A stretch of 64,000 bases of DNA from Odobenus rosmarus divergens (GCF_000321225.1 NW_004450276.1:5285387-5349386); one strand, 5' to 3'; positions 1 through 11,380 are shown, numbered from the stretch's first letter. Numbers and translations are program-made. The notes: generated by a model from the letters alone, not told the origin.

Positions 1-213
1 AAAGGTGATATACTGCATGATTCTATTTCCTTGACACTCTGGAAAAGACAAAACTATAGTGATAGAGGACAAATCAGTAGTTGCAGGAGCTGGGGGAGGG
101 GAAGAATATGACCGTAAAAGTATGGCACACAGGAGTTTGAAGGGTGATGGATCTACTCCATACACTGATGTGGTGGTGGGAACATGAATCTATATGTGGG
201 TTTAAACTCACAG

Positions 214-425
214 GGGTGCCTGGGTGGCTCAGTCGTTAAGTGTCTGCCTCCGGCTCGGGTCATGGTCCCAGGGTCCTGGGATCGAGCCCCACATCGGGCC
301 CCTGCTCCGCGGGAAGCCTGCTTCTCCCTCTCCCACTCCCCCTGCTTGTGTTCCCTCTCTCGCTGTGTCTCTTTCTGTCAAATAAATAAACAAAATCTTT
401 AAAAATAAAAAAAATAAATTAAAAA
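214..425 (+). mobile_element. SINEC (Can-SINE), young type
   Basis: A tRNA-Lys-derived SINE. It has the head GGGTGCCTGGGTGGCTCAG, the body CAGGGTCCTGGGATCGAGCC, a pyrimidine-rich section (CCCCCTGCTTGTGTTCCCTC), an AATAAATAAA signal and an A-rich tail. A perfect 10-bp target-site duplication AAACTCACAG lies at 204-213 and 426-435. It belongs to the 'AGTCGTTAAG ... CGCTGTGTCTC' subfamily seen at five or more other sites here. Confidence 0.95.
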
Positions 426-436
426 AAACTCACAGA

Positions 437-630
437 GGGGCACCTGGGTGGCTCAGTTCATTAAGCATCTGACTCTTGATTTCGGCTCAGGTCATGATCT
501 CAGGGTCATGAGATCCAGCCCTGTGTTGGGCTCGGCACTGGGCCTGGAGCCAGCTGAAGATTCTCTCTGCCCCTCCTGCCCCTCCCCCAACTTGCATTCT
601 CTCTCCCTCTCTCTCTCAAAAAAAAAAAAA
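437..630 (+). mobile_element. SINEC, older type
   Basis: An older carnivore SINE directly behind the copy at 214. Its diagnostic body is GACTCTTGATTTCGGCTCAG with GATCTCAGGGTCATGAGATC, followed by a CT-rich part and a poly-A tail at about 618-630. No clear target-site duplication was found. It sits next to the 5' end of an L1 fragment. Confidence 0.9.
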
Positions 631-632
631 GT

Positions 633-1045
633 CTATTCAAGTCCTTGGCCCATTTTGAATTGGATTCTTTTGTTGTTGTTGAGTCAGGAGTTCTTTATAT
701 ATTCTGGATATTAATATCTTGTCCGATATATGATTTGCAAATATTTTCTCCCATTCTGTGGGTTGACTTTTTACTCTGTTGATAGTGTCCTTTGCTGCAC
801 AAAAGCTTTTAATTTTGATAAAGACCAATTTGCCTATTCTTTTCTTCTGTCGTCCATGCTTTTGCTGTCACATCAAAAAAAAGTTGTCAAATCCAGTGTC
901 ATGAAGATTTTGCTCTATGTTTTCTTATAAAAATTTTATAGTTTTAGGTCTTACATTTAGATCTTTGATCTTTTTCTCTTTTTTTTGTCTCTGATCCATC
1001 TTGAGTTAATTTTTGTGTATGATGTTAGGTAAGGGAAATATCTTA
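633..1045 (-). mobile_element. LINE-1 fragment (ORF2 portion)
   Basis: The reverse strand reads as L1 ORF2 downstream of the reverse-transcriptase core. The frame at 637-828 contains [20 protein letters not shown] and [19 protein letters not shown], both hallmark ORF2 stretches. Further ORF2-like sequence continues to about 1045 with stops. It is a truncated, decayed fragment of an old mammalian L1 (L1M/L1P-age) and codes for nothing functional. Confidence 0.9.
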
Positions 1046-1239
1046 TTTAAACATTCTATTTAATTTTTATTTAGTATATTCATTTAGTATCACATTTAAA
1101 ATAAATATTAAAATATTAAATTTCTTTAAAATCCTTTACAATATTTCCCAAGTTTATTTAAAACTTTGTATCTTAACATACTTCTCACAAACAATCTCAA
1201 TACGGAATTGTTTGCAAAACAATTCTCACCCAAAAGATA

Positions 1240-1470
1240 CCTCCATATACTCCTATAGGCTCTGTCCAATAGAACTTTCTGTAATGATGGAAATTTCTCT
1301 GCACAGTTTAAAACAGTAACCACTAGCCACATGTGGCCACTGAGTCTTCAAAATATGACTAGTGTAACAGATGAATTGGATTTTTATTTTATGTTAATTA
1401 ATTCAAATTTAAATTTAAGTAAACTTGCGTGGCTAGTGGCTACCACATGGGAGAATGCAATGCCTCTATT
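1240..1470. mobile_element. hAT-type DNA transposon, CCACTAGCCACATGTGGC family
   Basis: A non-autonomous element with inverted arms: GTCCAATAGAACTTTCTG, then CCACTAGCCACATGTGGC, an AT-rich middle, and the complementary GTGGCTAGTGGCTACCACAT. I recognise it as a common eutherian MER (hAT-Charlie) family, probably MER3/MER33-like, but cannot fix the name. Related copies lie at 4775, 14005 and 20570. Confidence 0.75.
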
Positions 1471-2089
1471 CTCAAAGCTTTTTTTCCCAGAGGGTTACAT
1501 ACTCAGAATGTATTATTCTAGCTTTTCACACAAAAGCCTTCAGAACTTCAAATTGATATTATACCCTTAGTTTAAAATTAGTTACATTAAGGGTAGATAT
1601 AAGAAATATCACAAGAAAAATGTCCTTGAATTTCCTGTAGCATTCCTATTAAAGAAATCACATTTCATGATAGTCTGTTTCTTCTATAAATGCCCTTTAT
1701 GACAGAGTCCTCTCAGATCCAGTATTTTTAAAATATTTTTTTAATCTTGTGGCATTATGGTATGCTTCCTTGCACTAAATAATAAGGTCCTGTAATCTTT
1801 CATCTTTCCTTTCTTTTCTTGGTTGCCAAGAAACTCGGGGCTAAGAAGCAGTTCTTTTTGATGAATTGTAATTGTTCCTCTTAAACCTAGGTTTCTAGTA
1901 CAATCATTTTCTTCCCTTCCTCCCCCATCCTGTGCTCCCACAAACTGCACTGTTTTCGCTTGTGATCGGCTACCTTGATTGCAGTGATTTGGTACTGTGT
2001 CTTTATTTCCCTTTGGAACAGTGGCTGGCCAAATACAGTGACATGGCAATTTTAACCTTAACACTCCTCAGATACAAATAGGAAAATGT
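1471..2089. other. no feature recognised
   Basis: AT-rich unique sequence. No repeat, exon or regulatory signature could be supported. Confidence 0.5.
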
Positions 2090-2105
2090 AACTTGTTCGT
2101 TTTCT

Positions 2106-2303
2106 TTTTTTTTTTTTTTAAGATTTTATTTATTTATTTGGCAGACAGAGACACAGCGAGAGAGGGAACACAAGCAGCGGGAGGGGGAGAGGGAGAAGCA
2201 GGCTTCCCACTGAGCAGGCCGATGGGGGGCTCGATCCCAGGACCCTGGGATCATGACCTGAGCCGAAGGCAGACGCTTAACGACTGAGCCACCCAGGTGC
2301 CCC
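2106..2303 (-). mobile_element. SINEC, young type
   Basis: A full-length carnivore SINE on the reverse strand. It has a poly-T start, AAGATTTTATTTATTTA, a GA-rich part and GGGGCACCTGGG-type head at the right end. A perfect 16-bp target-site duplication AACTTGTTCGTTTTCT lies at 2090-2105 and 2304-2319, which indicates little decay since insertion. Confidence 0.97.
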
Positions 2304-2490
2304 AACTTGTTCGTTTTCTATAACCATGTAATCTTCCTCATGAGCCCCCATCCCTCTGGGTAGCGGTCAGGGTCCGGGAGGGCAATTTAAAACTTGCCAG
2401 TTCATGGCATCTCAGCCTCGTCGGGTTGAAATAGCCCCTTTCAGTCTCTTTGGGGTGAATGTTCAGAGTTTTCTTTTCTCCTCTGCCTCT

Positions 2491-2590
2491 GTAGTAGGTC
2501 GAATAGTATCCCCCCCAAAATTCACGTTCACTTGAAACCTGTGAATGCAATCTTATTTCTTCTTTTCCAAAAGACCAATAAATGGGGAAC
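2491..2590 (+). mobile_element. MaLR (MLT1/MST-like) LTR fragment
   Basis: Contains GTCGAATAGTATCCCCCCCA and AAAATTCACGTTCACTTGAA, resembling the 5' end of MLT1/MST LTRs (GAATTGTGTCCCCCCAAAATTCA-like). It is short and diverged. Only the first ~100 bp of an LTR is present. Confidence 0.5.
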
Positions 2591-2591
2591 A

Positions 2592-4774
2592 GGTATAATA
2601 AACCTCCTCAGCTTTCAGCATCCCCCTCGCCCCATCTAGACCTGGCCCCACATCCTGGGATGCTGATCCAAGGAGGGAAGTCAGGACTCAAGTGCCTGGT
2701 GCTGGCTTCCTCTACCTCTTCATTCAACATCCTCAGGACCGAAAGACACCAGCATCTTCTACTTCCCACGTGCATCACAGCCTTGGCTTATAGAAAAGCC
2801 TAACGTTCAAGCCTCCCAGCATTCGATGCCTTAAAAGGAGCTTAAGAAACTCAGAAAACACTTCCTCTATTTCAAAGTCTGGCTTTCAATAGTCTTGCTC
2901 TGGACAGAAACATCCTATTTTGGATATCAAACACTTAACATTGATTTGTTCTTTCTTTTTGCATATCTGTGTAATAATCCTAATCTTCCCCAAGGCAAGT
3001 AAGTGCCCCCAGTGGAATAGGTAGAAATTCACGCAAGCACTAACGGCAGACAAGAAAAGCCAGAAAGTGTTGGTAGATGACCAGATAGATAGAATAGATA
3101 GACCTCCTTACAGGGAGCCAGAAAGAAAATAAACTCCACTTCGTAATTTTAGGTGAATTAGTTTGGGTCTCGTAATTCTTGTTGAGAGTTTTGAAGGACC
3201 TGAATTACCCAGAAGTATCCATAGATATGACACTTAAAGAATGTACAACGTCATTAGGAAGAAAAGATATGAATGTACAGAACAATGAGAGAGCCACACA
3301 AGGGACAGGCCCTTCCTACCACAGCAAGGCAGAAACCAAGCTGCTGGCTGCCAAGTGTCCAGAAGGAGGGAGGGCAGGAGTCTCAAATAGAGGCAGCTTT
3401 AGAGAGGCAGAGTGGAACGGAGGAAGATAATCTGGGCACGACCGCCCAAACTTTTTCAAGTCACAGCACACAGAGAAAGAAATACTGGCTTGGCACGCGG
3501 GGATAAACTAGAAGAGATGGAGGGAGGGGACCATTTATATAATACTTAGTGGAAAAAGATTATTACTTTTTCACCTTCCATAATTATAAAAAGAAAAAAG
3601 CCAACAATTCAGAATATATTAAATATGAATTTGTATGAATTCCAAATAAATCTTTTTGAGGTTTTTAAGTGAAAGCTTGAGCTTACTTGCAAGAGTATAA
3701 GTTGTTTATACCAAGTGATGCCAAAGATGGCCAAAATGCCAACTTTTTGAGGATGAGGTCTTCAAATCCTTGAAAGTCCTCATCAGTGAGGAACATTGCA
3801 CAAATATGGGATAGAACTTAAAGAACTTAAAAACTATTTTTACAACTATGAAAAGTGTACAAGAGTTGAAATTATACTTAAAGACTACTAGTGATTTGTT
3901 TTCTTTATTGAGAAATGCACTATCTAAATGTCTTATGGTAAGATAGGTGGATTTCTAATTCAATCAGAACTTTTTATACAGAGAGTTTCAAAGTAATAAT
4001 GGGACTCTTAATTAGCAGAATGTACATGGGTTATTTAGGCATTAACTGGCAGCTAGCTAAGACACCACCCCAAATACCTACCGGCCACAAATGGACAGAA
4101 ACATCTGAACGATGTGAGGAGGAAGATTTAGGACCACCCCTGGAGCGGCGCCCACTAGGAGCCACTGGACTCCCCACACCAAACCCCTTGACTGCCCACC
4201 CCTTGGCTTGTGTCTGACTTCCTGGGGACCTAGAACGTGAACTGGACGGAGCGAAGCCAGTTGTCCACGACAGGCAACGTCCCACTCTGTGGATGGCTGC
4301 TGAGGTCAGAGTCCTGATGGAGGAGTACCTCAGCCACACAGAGTGCTGTGGTGGATCCTTGGAAAGCTGAGGTCACTGGAGCCCTCTGCTTAGGGGCCCA
4401 TGTGACAGTTGTCAGACTCGGGTACCACGGCATCCTCCGAGGCACCCCCACACAAATCCACTTGAGTCTGAAGGGGACTCACCCACAAGCTCCAGAGAAA
4501 CTGAAAAGACGAGGAGCTCAGAGACATGTACTTGGAACCCATGAGAGGCACATATGGGGACTAGAGAAAGAACATCACCTCCAAAGGCCAGATGTGCGAA
4601 TCAGCTGAGTATATATGTTAGAGATGGAAAAGAGACCAGCAGAGCTGGGTACAGGAACCAAGCTGACAGTAGAAAACTATAAAAGTAGACAAGCTAAGAC
4701 AGCCAGGGTCGGGTGATACAAGCTGAGGAGTGGGCGTGCAATTTCATAATAAAGACCCACTAAAAATTATTTAC
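2592..4774. other. no feature recognised (2.2 kb)
   Basis: Unique mammalian sequence without a recognisable repeat or exon. Short chance frames occur (for example at 3179-3430 and 4031-4339) but lack any domain, codon pattern or splice context worth reporting. Confidence 0.5.
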
Positions 4775-4931
4775 CAAAGTGTAAGCTGTGCTGTTCAATG
4801 CGGCAGCCACTCACCATCTGCAGCTACTTAAATTTACATTTAAATTCATTAGTCACATTTCAAGTGTTCAAAGAGCCAACATGGGGCTCGGGCCCACTGT
4901 ACTGGACAGTGTTCAATTGGATAAGTAATAA
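4775..4931. mobile_element. hAT-type fragment, CCACTAGCCACATGTGGC family
   Basis: A partial copy of the family seen at 1240. It has GTGCTGTTCAATGCGGCAGC, an AAATTTACATTTAAATTCAT middle, AGTCACATTTCAAGTGTTCA and a closing CTGTACTGGACAGTG. Confidence 0.7.
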
Positions 4932-5348
4932 TAGGCAAGTCCCATGGGGCAGCGCTGCATCGAAAACATTCCTTCTTAACTACTATTTACTTTGAGTTTT
5001 TAGCTTCAGGGAGTAATCCAACAATGGCAAGTGATTCACCTCCTGCCTTCCGAGACAAATTTTGAGGATAAATTCATTAGTAAAATTTCTTTTAATTTCC
5101 CTTCCAAGCCCCAGTCCAGAGGCATGGGGAGGCAGCTCATACTGGCCCCCAAGAGCTGTTCGATTTCCAGCGATTTTGCAAGCCCACTGCTAAACATGAC
5201 CATTACTAAAAATTAAATTATGTAAATTTACAATTAAATAAATTGTATTAAAACCAAAGGCAACAAATACTTAACCTTATTACTTCCTAGCTATGTTCCT
5301 GCATTTTATTAACATCTATGCTGTTGGGGTTACTTCTATTATATTTAT
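4932..5348. other. no feature recognised
   Basis: AT-rich unique sequence. No supported feature. Confidence 0.5.
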
Positions 5349-5366
5349 AAGGAAGAATACAATATA

Positions 5367-5567
5367 GGGCACCTGGGTGGCTCAGTTGGTTAAGCGACTG
5401 CCTTCGGCTCAGGTCATGATCTTGGAGTCCCAGGATCGAGTCCCGCATCGGGCTCCCTGCTCGGCAGGGAGTCTGCTTCTCCCTCTGACCCTATCCCCTC
5501 TGATGTGCTCTCTCTCTCTCATTCTCTCTCTCAAATAAATAAATAAAATCTTAAAAAAAAAAAAAAA
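5367..5567 (+). mobile_element. SINEC, 'GCGACTGCC' subfamily
   Basis: A full-length SINE with head GGCACCTGGGTGGCTCAG, then TTAAGCGACTGCCTTCGGCT, GGATCGAGTCCCGCATCGGG, and a TGATGTGCTCTCTCTC tail section. The 16-bp target-site duplication GGAAGAATACAATATA is perfect at 5351-5366 and 5568-5583. Confidence 0.96.
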
Positions 5568-5774
5568 GGAAGAATACAATATATACTGGTGTGTGAGAGT
5601 ACTTCTTTTCCTAACTCCACATCGACAGCTTGGTGCCGACCACGATGGGGATACTGACACTCCAGAAACTGACAACCACTAAAAACAGGCGTTTTCTTCC
5701 AGAGCGCCAACTGCTAAACATTTATCAGCATACCACTACTGCTTCTTTGCAATGCATTAATCCATCAAGCATTT

Positions 5775-5970
5775 TTTTTTTTAAAGATTTTATTTATTTA
5801 TTTGAGAGACAGAGAATGAGAAATAGAGAGCACAAGAGGGAAGAGGGTCAGAGGGAGAAGCAGACTCCCCGCCGAGCAGGGAGCCCGATGCAGGACTCGA
5901 TCCCAGGACCCTGGGATCATGACCTGAGCTGAAGGCAGTCGCTTAACCAACTGAGCCACCCAGGCGCCCC
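5775..5970 (-). mobile_element. SINEC, 'GCGACTGCC' subfamily
   Basis: A reverse-strand SINE. It has AAAGATTTTATTTATTTATT at the tail and GGCAGTCGCTTAACCAACTG plus GAGCCACCCAGGCGCCCC at the head. Target-site duplication TCCATCAAGCATTT lies at 5761-5774 and 5971-5984. Confidence 0.96.
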
Positions 5971-6159
5971 TCCATCAAGCATTTCATATTAAAATTATAT
6001 GATTTGGTTCCTGGAATAAAAACCACCAAGCAAAGTGGTTTTGGCTACAGTCTACCATCCAGTATTAGTTTTAATCCGCTATATGCCACTGAGGTTCAAA
6101 CATACTTAGATAAATATCCTTACTCTTACCAGACTGTCTGTCTCCGGTAAACTGAGTGA

Positions 6160-6335
6160 ATTTTCTGGCTGTGTGTCCTCAGTAAGTCTGATGAATTTAA
6201 CCTTTCTGAGCTGAGCCAAGGCCTCTTTGGCAGAATGGAATAATTATAAGAGCCTCACAGAGTTCTTTTGAGGGTGTATGAGAAAATGTATTTAAAGTGC
6301 CTGGTACACAATAGCTGGTAAGCACTGGTCCTCTC
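6160..6335 (+). repeat. MIR SINE fragment
   Basis: Sense MIR core and 3' part: the region includes TTAACCTTTCTGAGCTGAG, a GGAATAATTATAAGAGCCTC piece, then AAGTGCCTGGTACACAATAG and AGCTGGTAAGCACTGG. These match the MIR 'ttaacctctctgagcct ... gtgcctggcacatagtaa' plan with heavy divergence. Confidence 0.6.
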
Positions 6336-6428
6336 CATTGCTGTAGGGTTTGAAAAATACTAACGAAGTTTAAGTCATGGTCTGTTTCCACAAGAGGTAA
6401 CAATTTGGCTGAAATAGAAAAGGGAATT

Positions 6429-6590
6429 GGGGCGCCTGGGTGGTGCAGTCAGTTAAGCGTCCCACTCTTGGTTTCAGCAGGGTCATGAGGTCGGGCTCCA
6501 CGCTCAGCACAGAGTTTGCGCTCTCTCCCTCTCCCTCTGCCCCCTCCCCCCACAGGCTCCCACCCTCAAATAAATAAATAAATCTTAAAA
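6429..6590 (+). mobile_element. SINEC with internal deletion
   Basis: The head GGGGCGCCTGGGTGGTGCAG and CCCACTCTTGGTTTCAG are present, but the stretch that normally carries the B-box-like GGGATCGAGCCC is missing: GGTCATGAGGTCGGGCTCCA joins the two parts. It ends with AATAAATAAATAAATC. A short target duplication AAAAGGGAA surrounds it. Confidence 0.85.
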
Positions 6591-6599
6591 AAGGGAAAT

Positions 6600-6984
6600 A
6601 TATGTGCATATACATGCTATACACTATATATGCATATATATAGTGTTTAATATCTTTATGTCTGAATTGCCTGCTGACTCAGATTTGGGTGATCCCAAAG
6701 GCACAGCCTGAAATAACATCCTGTGGTACAGGTATTTTATTTGGAAGGTGATTCCGAGAAACAGGAGTGACAAAGCAGGAAGAGCGAGATAGTGAAGGAG
6801 ACAATGACAATAAAAAGGAACATTATCAAGACCATTGCTATACACCAGAGGGGTTCTGGAGGCAGAACCTTCTAGAAACATCCAGAATTGTCCATTTCAA
6901 GGATGGGAGGACAGGGCATGTATTCACCAGCTCTCATGTTGCACTGGTGAAGATGCTTCTGTAAGGTTTTTCTTTGCTTACCTG
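6600..6984. other. no feature recognised
   Basis: Begins with an alternating ATATAT-rich patch (about 6600-6650) beside the SINE tail. The rest is unique sequence with no supported feature. Confidence 0.45.
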
Positions 6985-7760
6985 TTTTTATAACAGCTTT
7001 ATTGAGCTTCATTGTTACAATTCACATATCAAACAATTCACTCACTGAAAGTACACAACGCAGAGGTTTTCAGTACCTGCACAGATTTGTGCAACCATCA
7101 CCACAACCAATTTTAAAACATTTTCATCACTTCAAAAATAAACCCTGTACTCATTAGCATTCTTCCCCATTTCCTTCCCAACACCTCTCCTCTCCCCCAG
7201 CCCTAGGCAACTACCGAGCCACTTTCTATCTCTATGAATCTGCCTATTCTGGATATTCCATATAAATGGAATCACAGAATGGGTGGTCTTTTGTGTTTGG
7301 CTTCTTTCCCTTAGTGTAGTGTTTTCAAGGCCCATCCACATTATAGCATGTATGAGTAATTAATTTCTTTTTATTGCCAAATAATATTCCATTGCCTGGA
7401 TAGACCAGTTTGTTTAGCCATTCGTCAGTTGATGGCCATTCGGGTGGTTTCACTTTTTGGCTATTACAAATAATGCAAGGTGTTATGTGCACATAAGTTT
7501 CATTTCTCTTGGTTATATACCCAGGATTAGAATTGCTAGGTCCAATGGTAACCATATGCCTAACCCTTTGAGGAACTGCCAGACTATTTCCCAAAGTGGC
7601 TGTACCATTTGACATCCCCCCCACCCCGTAGTATATGATTTCTCCACATTGTCATCAGCATCTGTTGTTATCTGACTTTTTGATTATAGCTGCCCTAGTG
7701 GGCAGGAAGTGGCACCTCACTGTCGTTTTCACTGGGCCCCACGGGGTTTAATTCCCCCGA
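6985..7760 (-). mobile_element. LINE-1 3' end, old (L1M-type)
   Basis: On the reverse strand this is the end of ORF2 and the 3' UTR. The plus strand shows ATAATATTCCATTGCCTGGA, GCCATTCGTCAGTTGATGG, GAGGAACTGCCAGACTATTT and the UTR part TTGTGCAACCATCACCACAA. Many substitutions and stops indicate an old, inactive copy. Confidence 0.9.
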
Positions 7761-7949
7761 GCCTCCAGGGGAGGCTTCTTGGGACCAAAAGTAGAGTGAT
7801 CCCAGGGGTGCTCCAGACGTGGGATGTTGTGGACTTGGGTTGCTTTACACAGAACTTGCCTCTGAGGCTGAGGGTGAAGTGAGCAGAGCCAAGGGGTGTG
7901 GCAGGAGGTAATACTTTTATGCATCTGGAAAGTTCAGGAAAGGGATCAT

Positions 7950-8170
7950 ACTGGGTTGGGAAGGCTCATGAGGGGAGCTGGGTCTGATCTGGGTCTTGCA
8001 AGGTGGTGGAATGTGGATGGAAAAAGGAAGTCAAAAGACATTCTACACAGAGGACTAGTGTGGTCAAAGGCGGCAAAGTGGGCGTGAGCATGGCAACGGA
8101 TAGGGAGCAGCAGAACCAGCCTCGTCAAAGGGAGATGCGGGGATGAAGAGCTGGGTAGAGGGGGGCCAGG
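7950..8170 (-). mobile_element. possible L2 LINE fragment
   Basis: GAGCTGGGTCTGATCTGGGT, GTCAAAGGCGGCAAAGTGGG and GCGTGAGCATGGCAACG resemble the L2 3' region read in reverse ('gagctgggtcttgaaggatg ... gcaaaggc ... agtgcatg'). Divergence is high, so this is tentative. Confidence 0.4.
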
Positions 8171-8314
8171 AGCCAAACTGCCTTCATGACGGGCCACCTG
8201 TAACAGAGAAACCAAAAGTTACCTCATCTGTGCCAGAGAGCTCTCCGACAGCACCAGTCGTACACTCCAACCGCACTCTGCCAGTTTTAGGGTCTCCTAA
8301 ACAACTATCTTCAT

Positions 8315-8420
8315 CCATGTATTCATCCATCCAGCACAGACCTACTGAGCCCTCCGTGCGGCAGGCACTGCTGGCAGCTGCGCATGTGAAAATAAATACA
8401 TCAAAAGGCTGCCTTTGTCT
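8315..8420 (-). mobile_element. L2 LINE 3' end fragment
   Basis: TATTCATCCATCCAGCACAG, CCTACTGAGCCCTCCGTGCG and GCAGGCACTGCTGGCAG follow the antisense L2 end ('attcattcaacaaatatttactgagc ... gccaggcactg'). Confidence 0.5.
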
Positions 8421-8461
8421 AATGCTGGACATGACAAGGAAACAGATTTTTTCAATGGAAT

Positions 8462-8655
8462 AATAATAGCTAACATTTACTGAGGACCCACTTTGGGTCA
8501 GGTGCTCTCCTACAGGTATTACATGCTCTAACTCCTTTAAACTTCCCAACAATCCTGTGAGAGAGGTATAGTATATCCCCATTCTACAGATAAGGAAAAT
8601 GAAGGCCAGAGATGTTAAGTAACTTGCCCCAAGTTATACAGCTGGTGGTGGTGCC
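8462..8655 (-). repeat. MIR SINE
   Basis: A clear antisense MIR. It has AATAATAGCTAACATTTACT, GAGGACCCACTTTGGGTCAG, CATTCTACAGATAAGGAAAA, and TTAAGTAACTTGCCCCAAG. It is nearly full length. Confidence 0.9.
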
Positions 8656-10579
8656 CATATGGGGGCACACACTCACATCGCTAGGCTGTGCTGGTCCCTG
8701 TTTGGAGAAGGGGAGGAAGAAAGCACATGGATGGAGGAAGAAGTGAGGGTTCAGCTATGAAAATGATTCAAAGAGGCTCCCAGTTCATTCCCACGCTTGC
8801 TTCCTTGGGTTCAGGATGTAACTCTGCCCTCTGCCGCTTGCCAACCCCCCTCTTCTAGACTTTTCTGACCTCAAATATCAGAAACTGGAAAAGAGACTGG
8901 TGCTTCACCAGCATCCAACCCCCTCCCATGCTTCCCTCTTGCTTACAAGACCCACATTTTCCCTTAAGGGAGCTCCAATCTTCCTGGTGGCAAAGCCCTG
9001 CGTTTGGGATGGGACTGGCCCCCATCCCCAGCCGCAGAGGAGGCCCTAAATGGCCTAAACCCATCAGCAGCTTTCCACCCCCCTCACCACAGTGATGGCT
9101 GCCAGGATGGGTCATAATCCAGGCCTAGAGTCATCAGCCCAGGCTTCTCTGCGGCCACGGTGATTGCGAGGATGTATCTGGGGAACAGGGAGATGACCTA
9201 AGGTGGACTCACTCTCTCTGAACACAGATGAGTAAGCACATCGCCCTGAAGTCAGTTAGCAACCGCCTGGCAACCAGGACAGAAGCCAGCCTTGGGATAA
9301 ATCTGCTACCCCCGGAGGCAAAGCAGTCAGACAGAAAGAAACCCTGTCCTTGGCGATATCATTGAGCCACTGGATCCAACCAGCCTAGCCCTGCCTTCCA
9401 TCTGGGCTTGTTAGGCAAATCAATGTTTCCTTATTGCTTGAACCGATGTGAATCGGGTTATGTTATAACAGAAGGATTCCTTCATGATTGTGAGTCCCCA
9501 GGAAGCCCTAGAACTAACCAATCCATCTGAGAATCCAGTCCAGACTTCTGCAGTCTCTGGTTCTTTGAGGACAACCCCCGACCAGAGTGGGTCATCCAAC
9601 CCAATCTGCTTAAGAGCCACTTTCCCAAAGGCCCTGAAGACTCTGGAGGGAGCCCAGGGCCCACAGTGTGCCAAAGCTGCCGTCAGGGCCTGCTGGCTCC
9701 AGACACAGTCTGATGGGCTTCTTTATTCTATCCTTACGTGTTCCATTTTCTTATTTGCAATTAGAAACGTTTCCTTTAATTTGGATAATTTCCCTCTCTT
9801 TCACCCGTCTTTAGAATAGATCTGTACTGTAACACCGCTTTATAAACTGCCCTTGATTTCTGTGTTCATTTGTCCAAGTATTTGGTCTGTTTGCGGCCAA
9901 GAAGCCTTAGGCTCTGGATCATTATGTCCCTCTGTTTTCCTTTTTCAAGTACTCAGTTAAAACCCATGATGAAACCAGACAGGCAGGGCTTTCGGGCATT
10001 CTTCTGAAGGCCCAACCCTTCCCTTCTGTACCCCAGTCAGCTCGCACTTGTACTAGTAGCTCCTAAAAGAGAAGAATGTAGCCCTTCTGCGTGTCCTCAC
10101 CACAGTTCCGGCCACACACACAACAGCAAATCATTTGGATCAGAGAATTTTTCTGTAGAGATTTTTCTGAAAGATCAACAGCAACTGACAACAAAATCTG
10201 GCAGAATAACTTGTGAAATACAGGGAGAAACAAGCTGCCCGGGTCCTTAAAAATTCTGCGGAGGAGCACAGAAGCCCTGCTAGAGAAGCGAGGCCCGGAG
10301 GCATTTTCACTGAAGTCACCAAGAAGGGGATGGTGGATGGCCATGCGCGCTTCGATCGGCGGCTCCCTTTATCGGCTCTCTTTCGTCCATTGTTTTACTT
10401 GTGGGGATAGGCGTTCTCCTGAATCACGAACACCTCTGGCAGGTCTTGACTTAATACCTACTAGTCTACACACACCCTGGGGAATCAGAGAATGACGCGT
10501 CCCTACACACAGGAAACAGCAGGGCGCGGGGAGCTGACGAGGCTCCAGGCTTCTCCACTTTAAGAAAGCAAAATCATTT
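8656..10579. other. no feature recognised (1.9 kb)
   Basis: Unique sequence upstream of the CpG-rich block. The overlapping open frames at 9420-9819 lie on both strands and have no recognisable domain, so I treat them as chance. Confidence 0.5.
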
Positions 10580-10665
10580 TGATTCCAGCCTCCAACAGTG
10601 GCCACGGAGCCACGCGATGGAATCGTTCCCTTCCCGAGTCCCCCTACCTTCAACCTACAGACGGA

Positions 10666-10686
10666 GGGGGCGGGGCGGGGGCGGGG
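10666..10686 (+). promoter_or_regulatory. Sp/KLF GC-box cluster with G-quadruplex potential
   Basis: Four runs of G (5, 4, 5, 4) separated by single C residues. This makes overlapping GGGGCGGGG Sp1/KLF sites and meets the four-run rule for an intramolecular G-quadruplex. Confidence 0.6.
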
Positions 10687-10761
10687 TCAGCCCCAACACA
10701 CGCTCACGTGCCGAAAAGGGCAGCCCCGCGTGACCGGCTGGTGCGGCCACGCCCCCAGCCT

Positions 10762-10771
10762 GTTGCCATGG
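10762..10771 (+). promoter_or_regulatory. RFX half-site motif
   Basis: GTTGCCATGG, the left half of the RFX X-box (GTTGCCATGGNAAC). The right half is not kept here. It sits 75 bp downstream of the GC-box cluster. Confidence 0.4.
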
Positions 10772-11046
10772 TGGCTCCACGTGGCCCAGAGATAGCCGCG
10801 GAAATGCACCGCACGCTGGTTCTGTCCCAAATAGGGCCTGGGATAATGAGCAGAAGCCTAAGAATTCTGAAAGCCAAAAGGCCCTCTCTTTTGTGAGGCT
10901 GCCCCCAGCCGAAGGCAGACAAAAAAGGCAAGGAAGAAATAAAACAGACTTTGTCTTATTAACCTGGCACACACGCCTGGTGATCGGTGGCTTAGCTGGC
11001 AAATTGCAAGGACCTCGATGGGAGATTCAAAACTCAACAAGTGGCC

Positions 11047-11060
11047 GTCGCCATGGAAAC
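11047..11060 (+). promoter_or_regulatory. RFX X-box motif
   Basis: GTCGCCATGGAAAC has both arms of an RFX X-box with a 2-bp spacer, with one deviation from the right-arm consensus RGYAAC. It lies 40 bp upstream of a second GC-box pair (11100-11113). Confidence 0.5.
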
Positions 11061-11380
11061 GGCTCCAATGAACCCCAAGAATGAAGGACCTCGGGCCCCG
11101 GGGCGGGGCGGGGAGATGTCGGAGGAGGATGGATGTTGCCCGGAACCGGCAGTCCTGTGAAGGCGAGCTGGGGAGGAGGTTAAACTGATTGAGCAGGCGC
11201 CTTGGCGTCCTGGAGTCAACGCGAGAAGCTGGCCCCCGGGGTCACAGGACTTAGACATAACGAGGCTCTCTCTGCCCTCGGCTGGGGGACCCTCGGCTGG
11301 CTCCAGGGCAGAGGGGCTCTGAAGACCGTGCCCCTTGCAAGGCCTGCGGCGCCAGGGCTGGAAACCCCGGTGGGGGGTTG

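Larger units (their letters stand above)
10580..11380. promoter_or_regulatory. CpG-island-like segment, candidate promoter
   Basis: CpG density is far above the rest of the window: I count about 15 CpG in 10661-10800 and about 11 in 11041-11180. It contains stacked GC boxes at 10666-10686 and 11100-11113, and RFX-type X-box sequences at 10762-10771 and 11047-11060. No TATA box or exon was identified, so direction and target gene are unknown. It could be an unannotated or lncRNA promoter, or an enhancer with island character. Confidence 0.55.
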
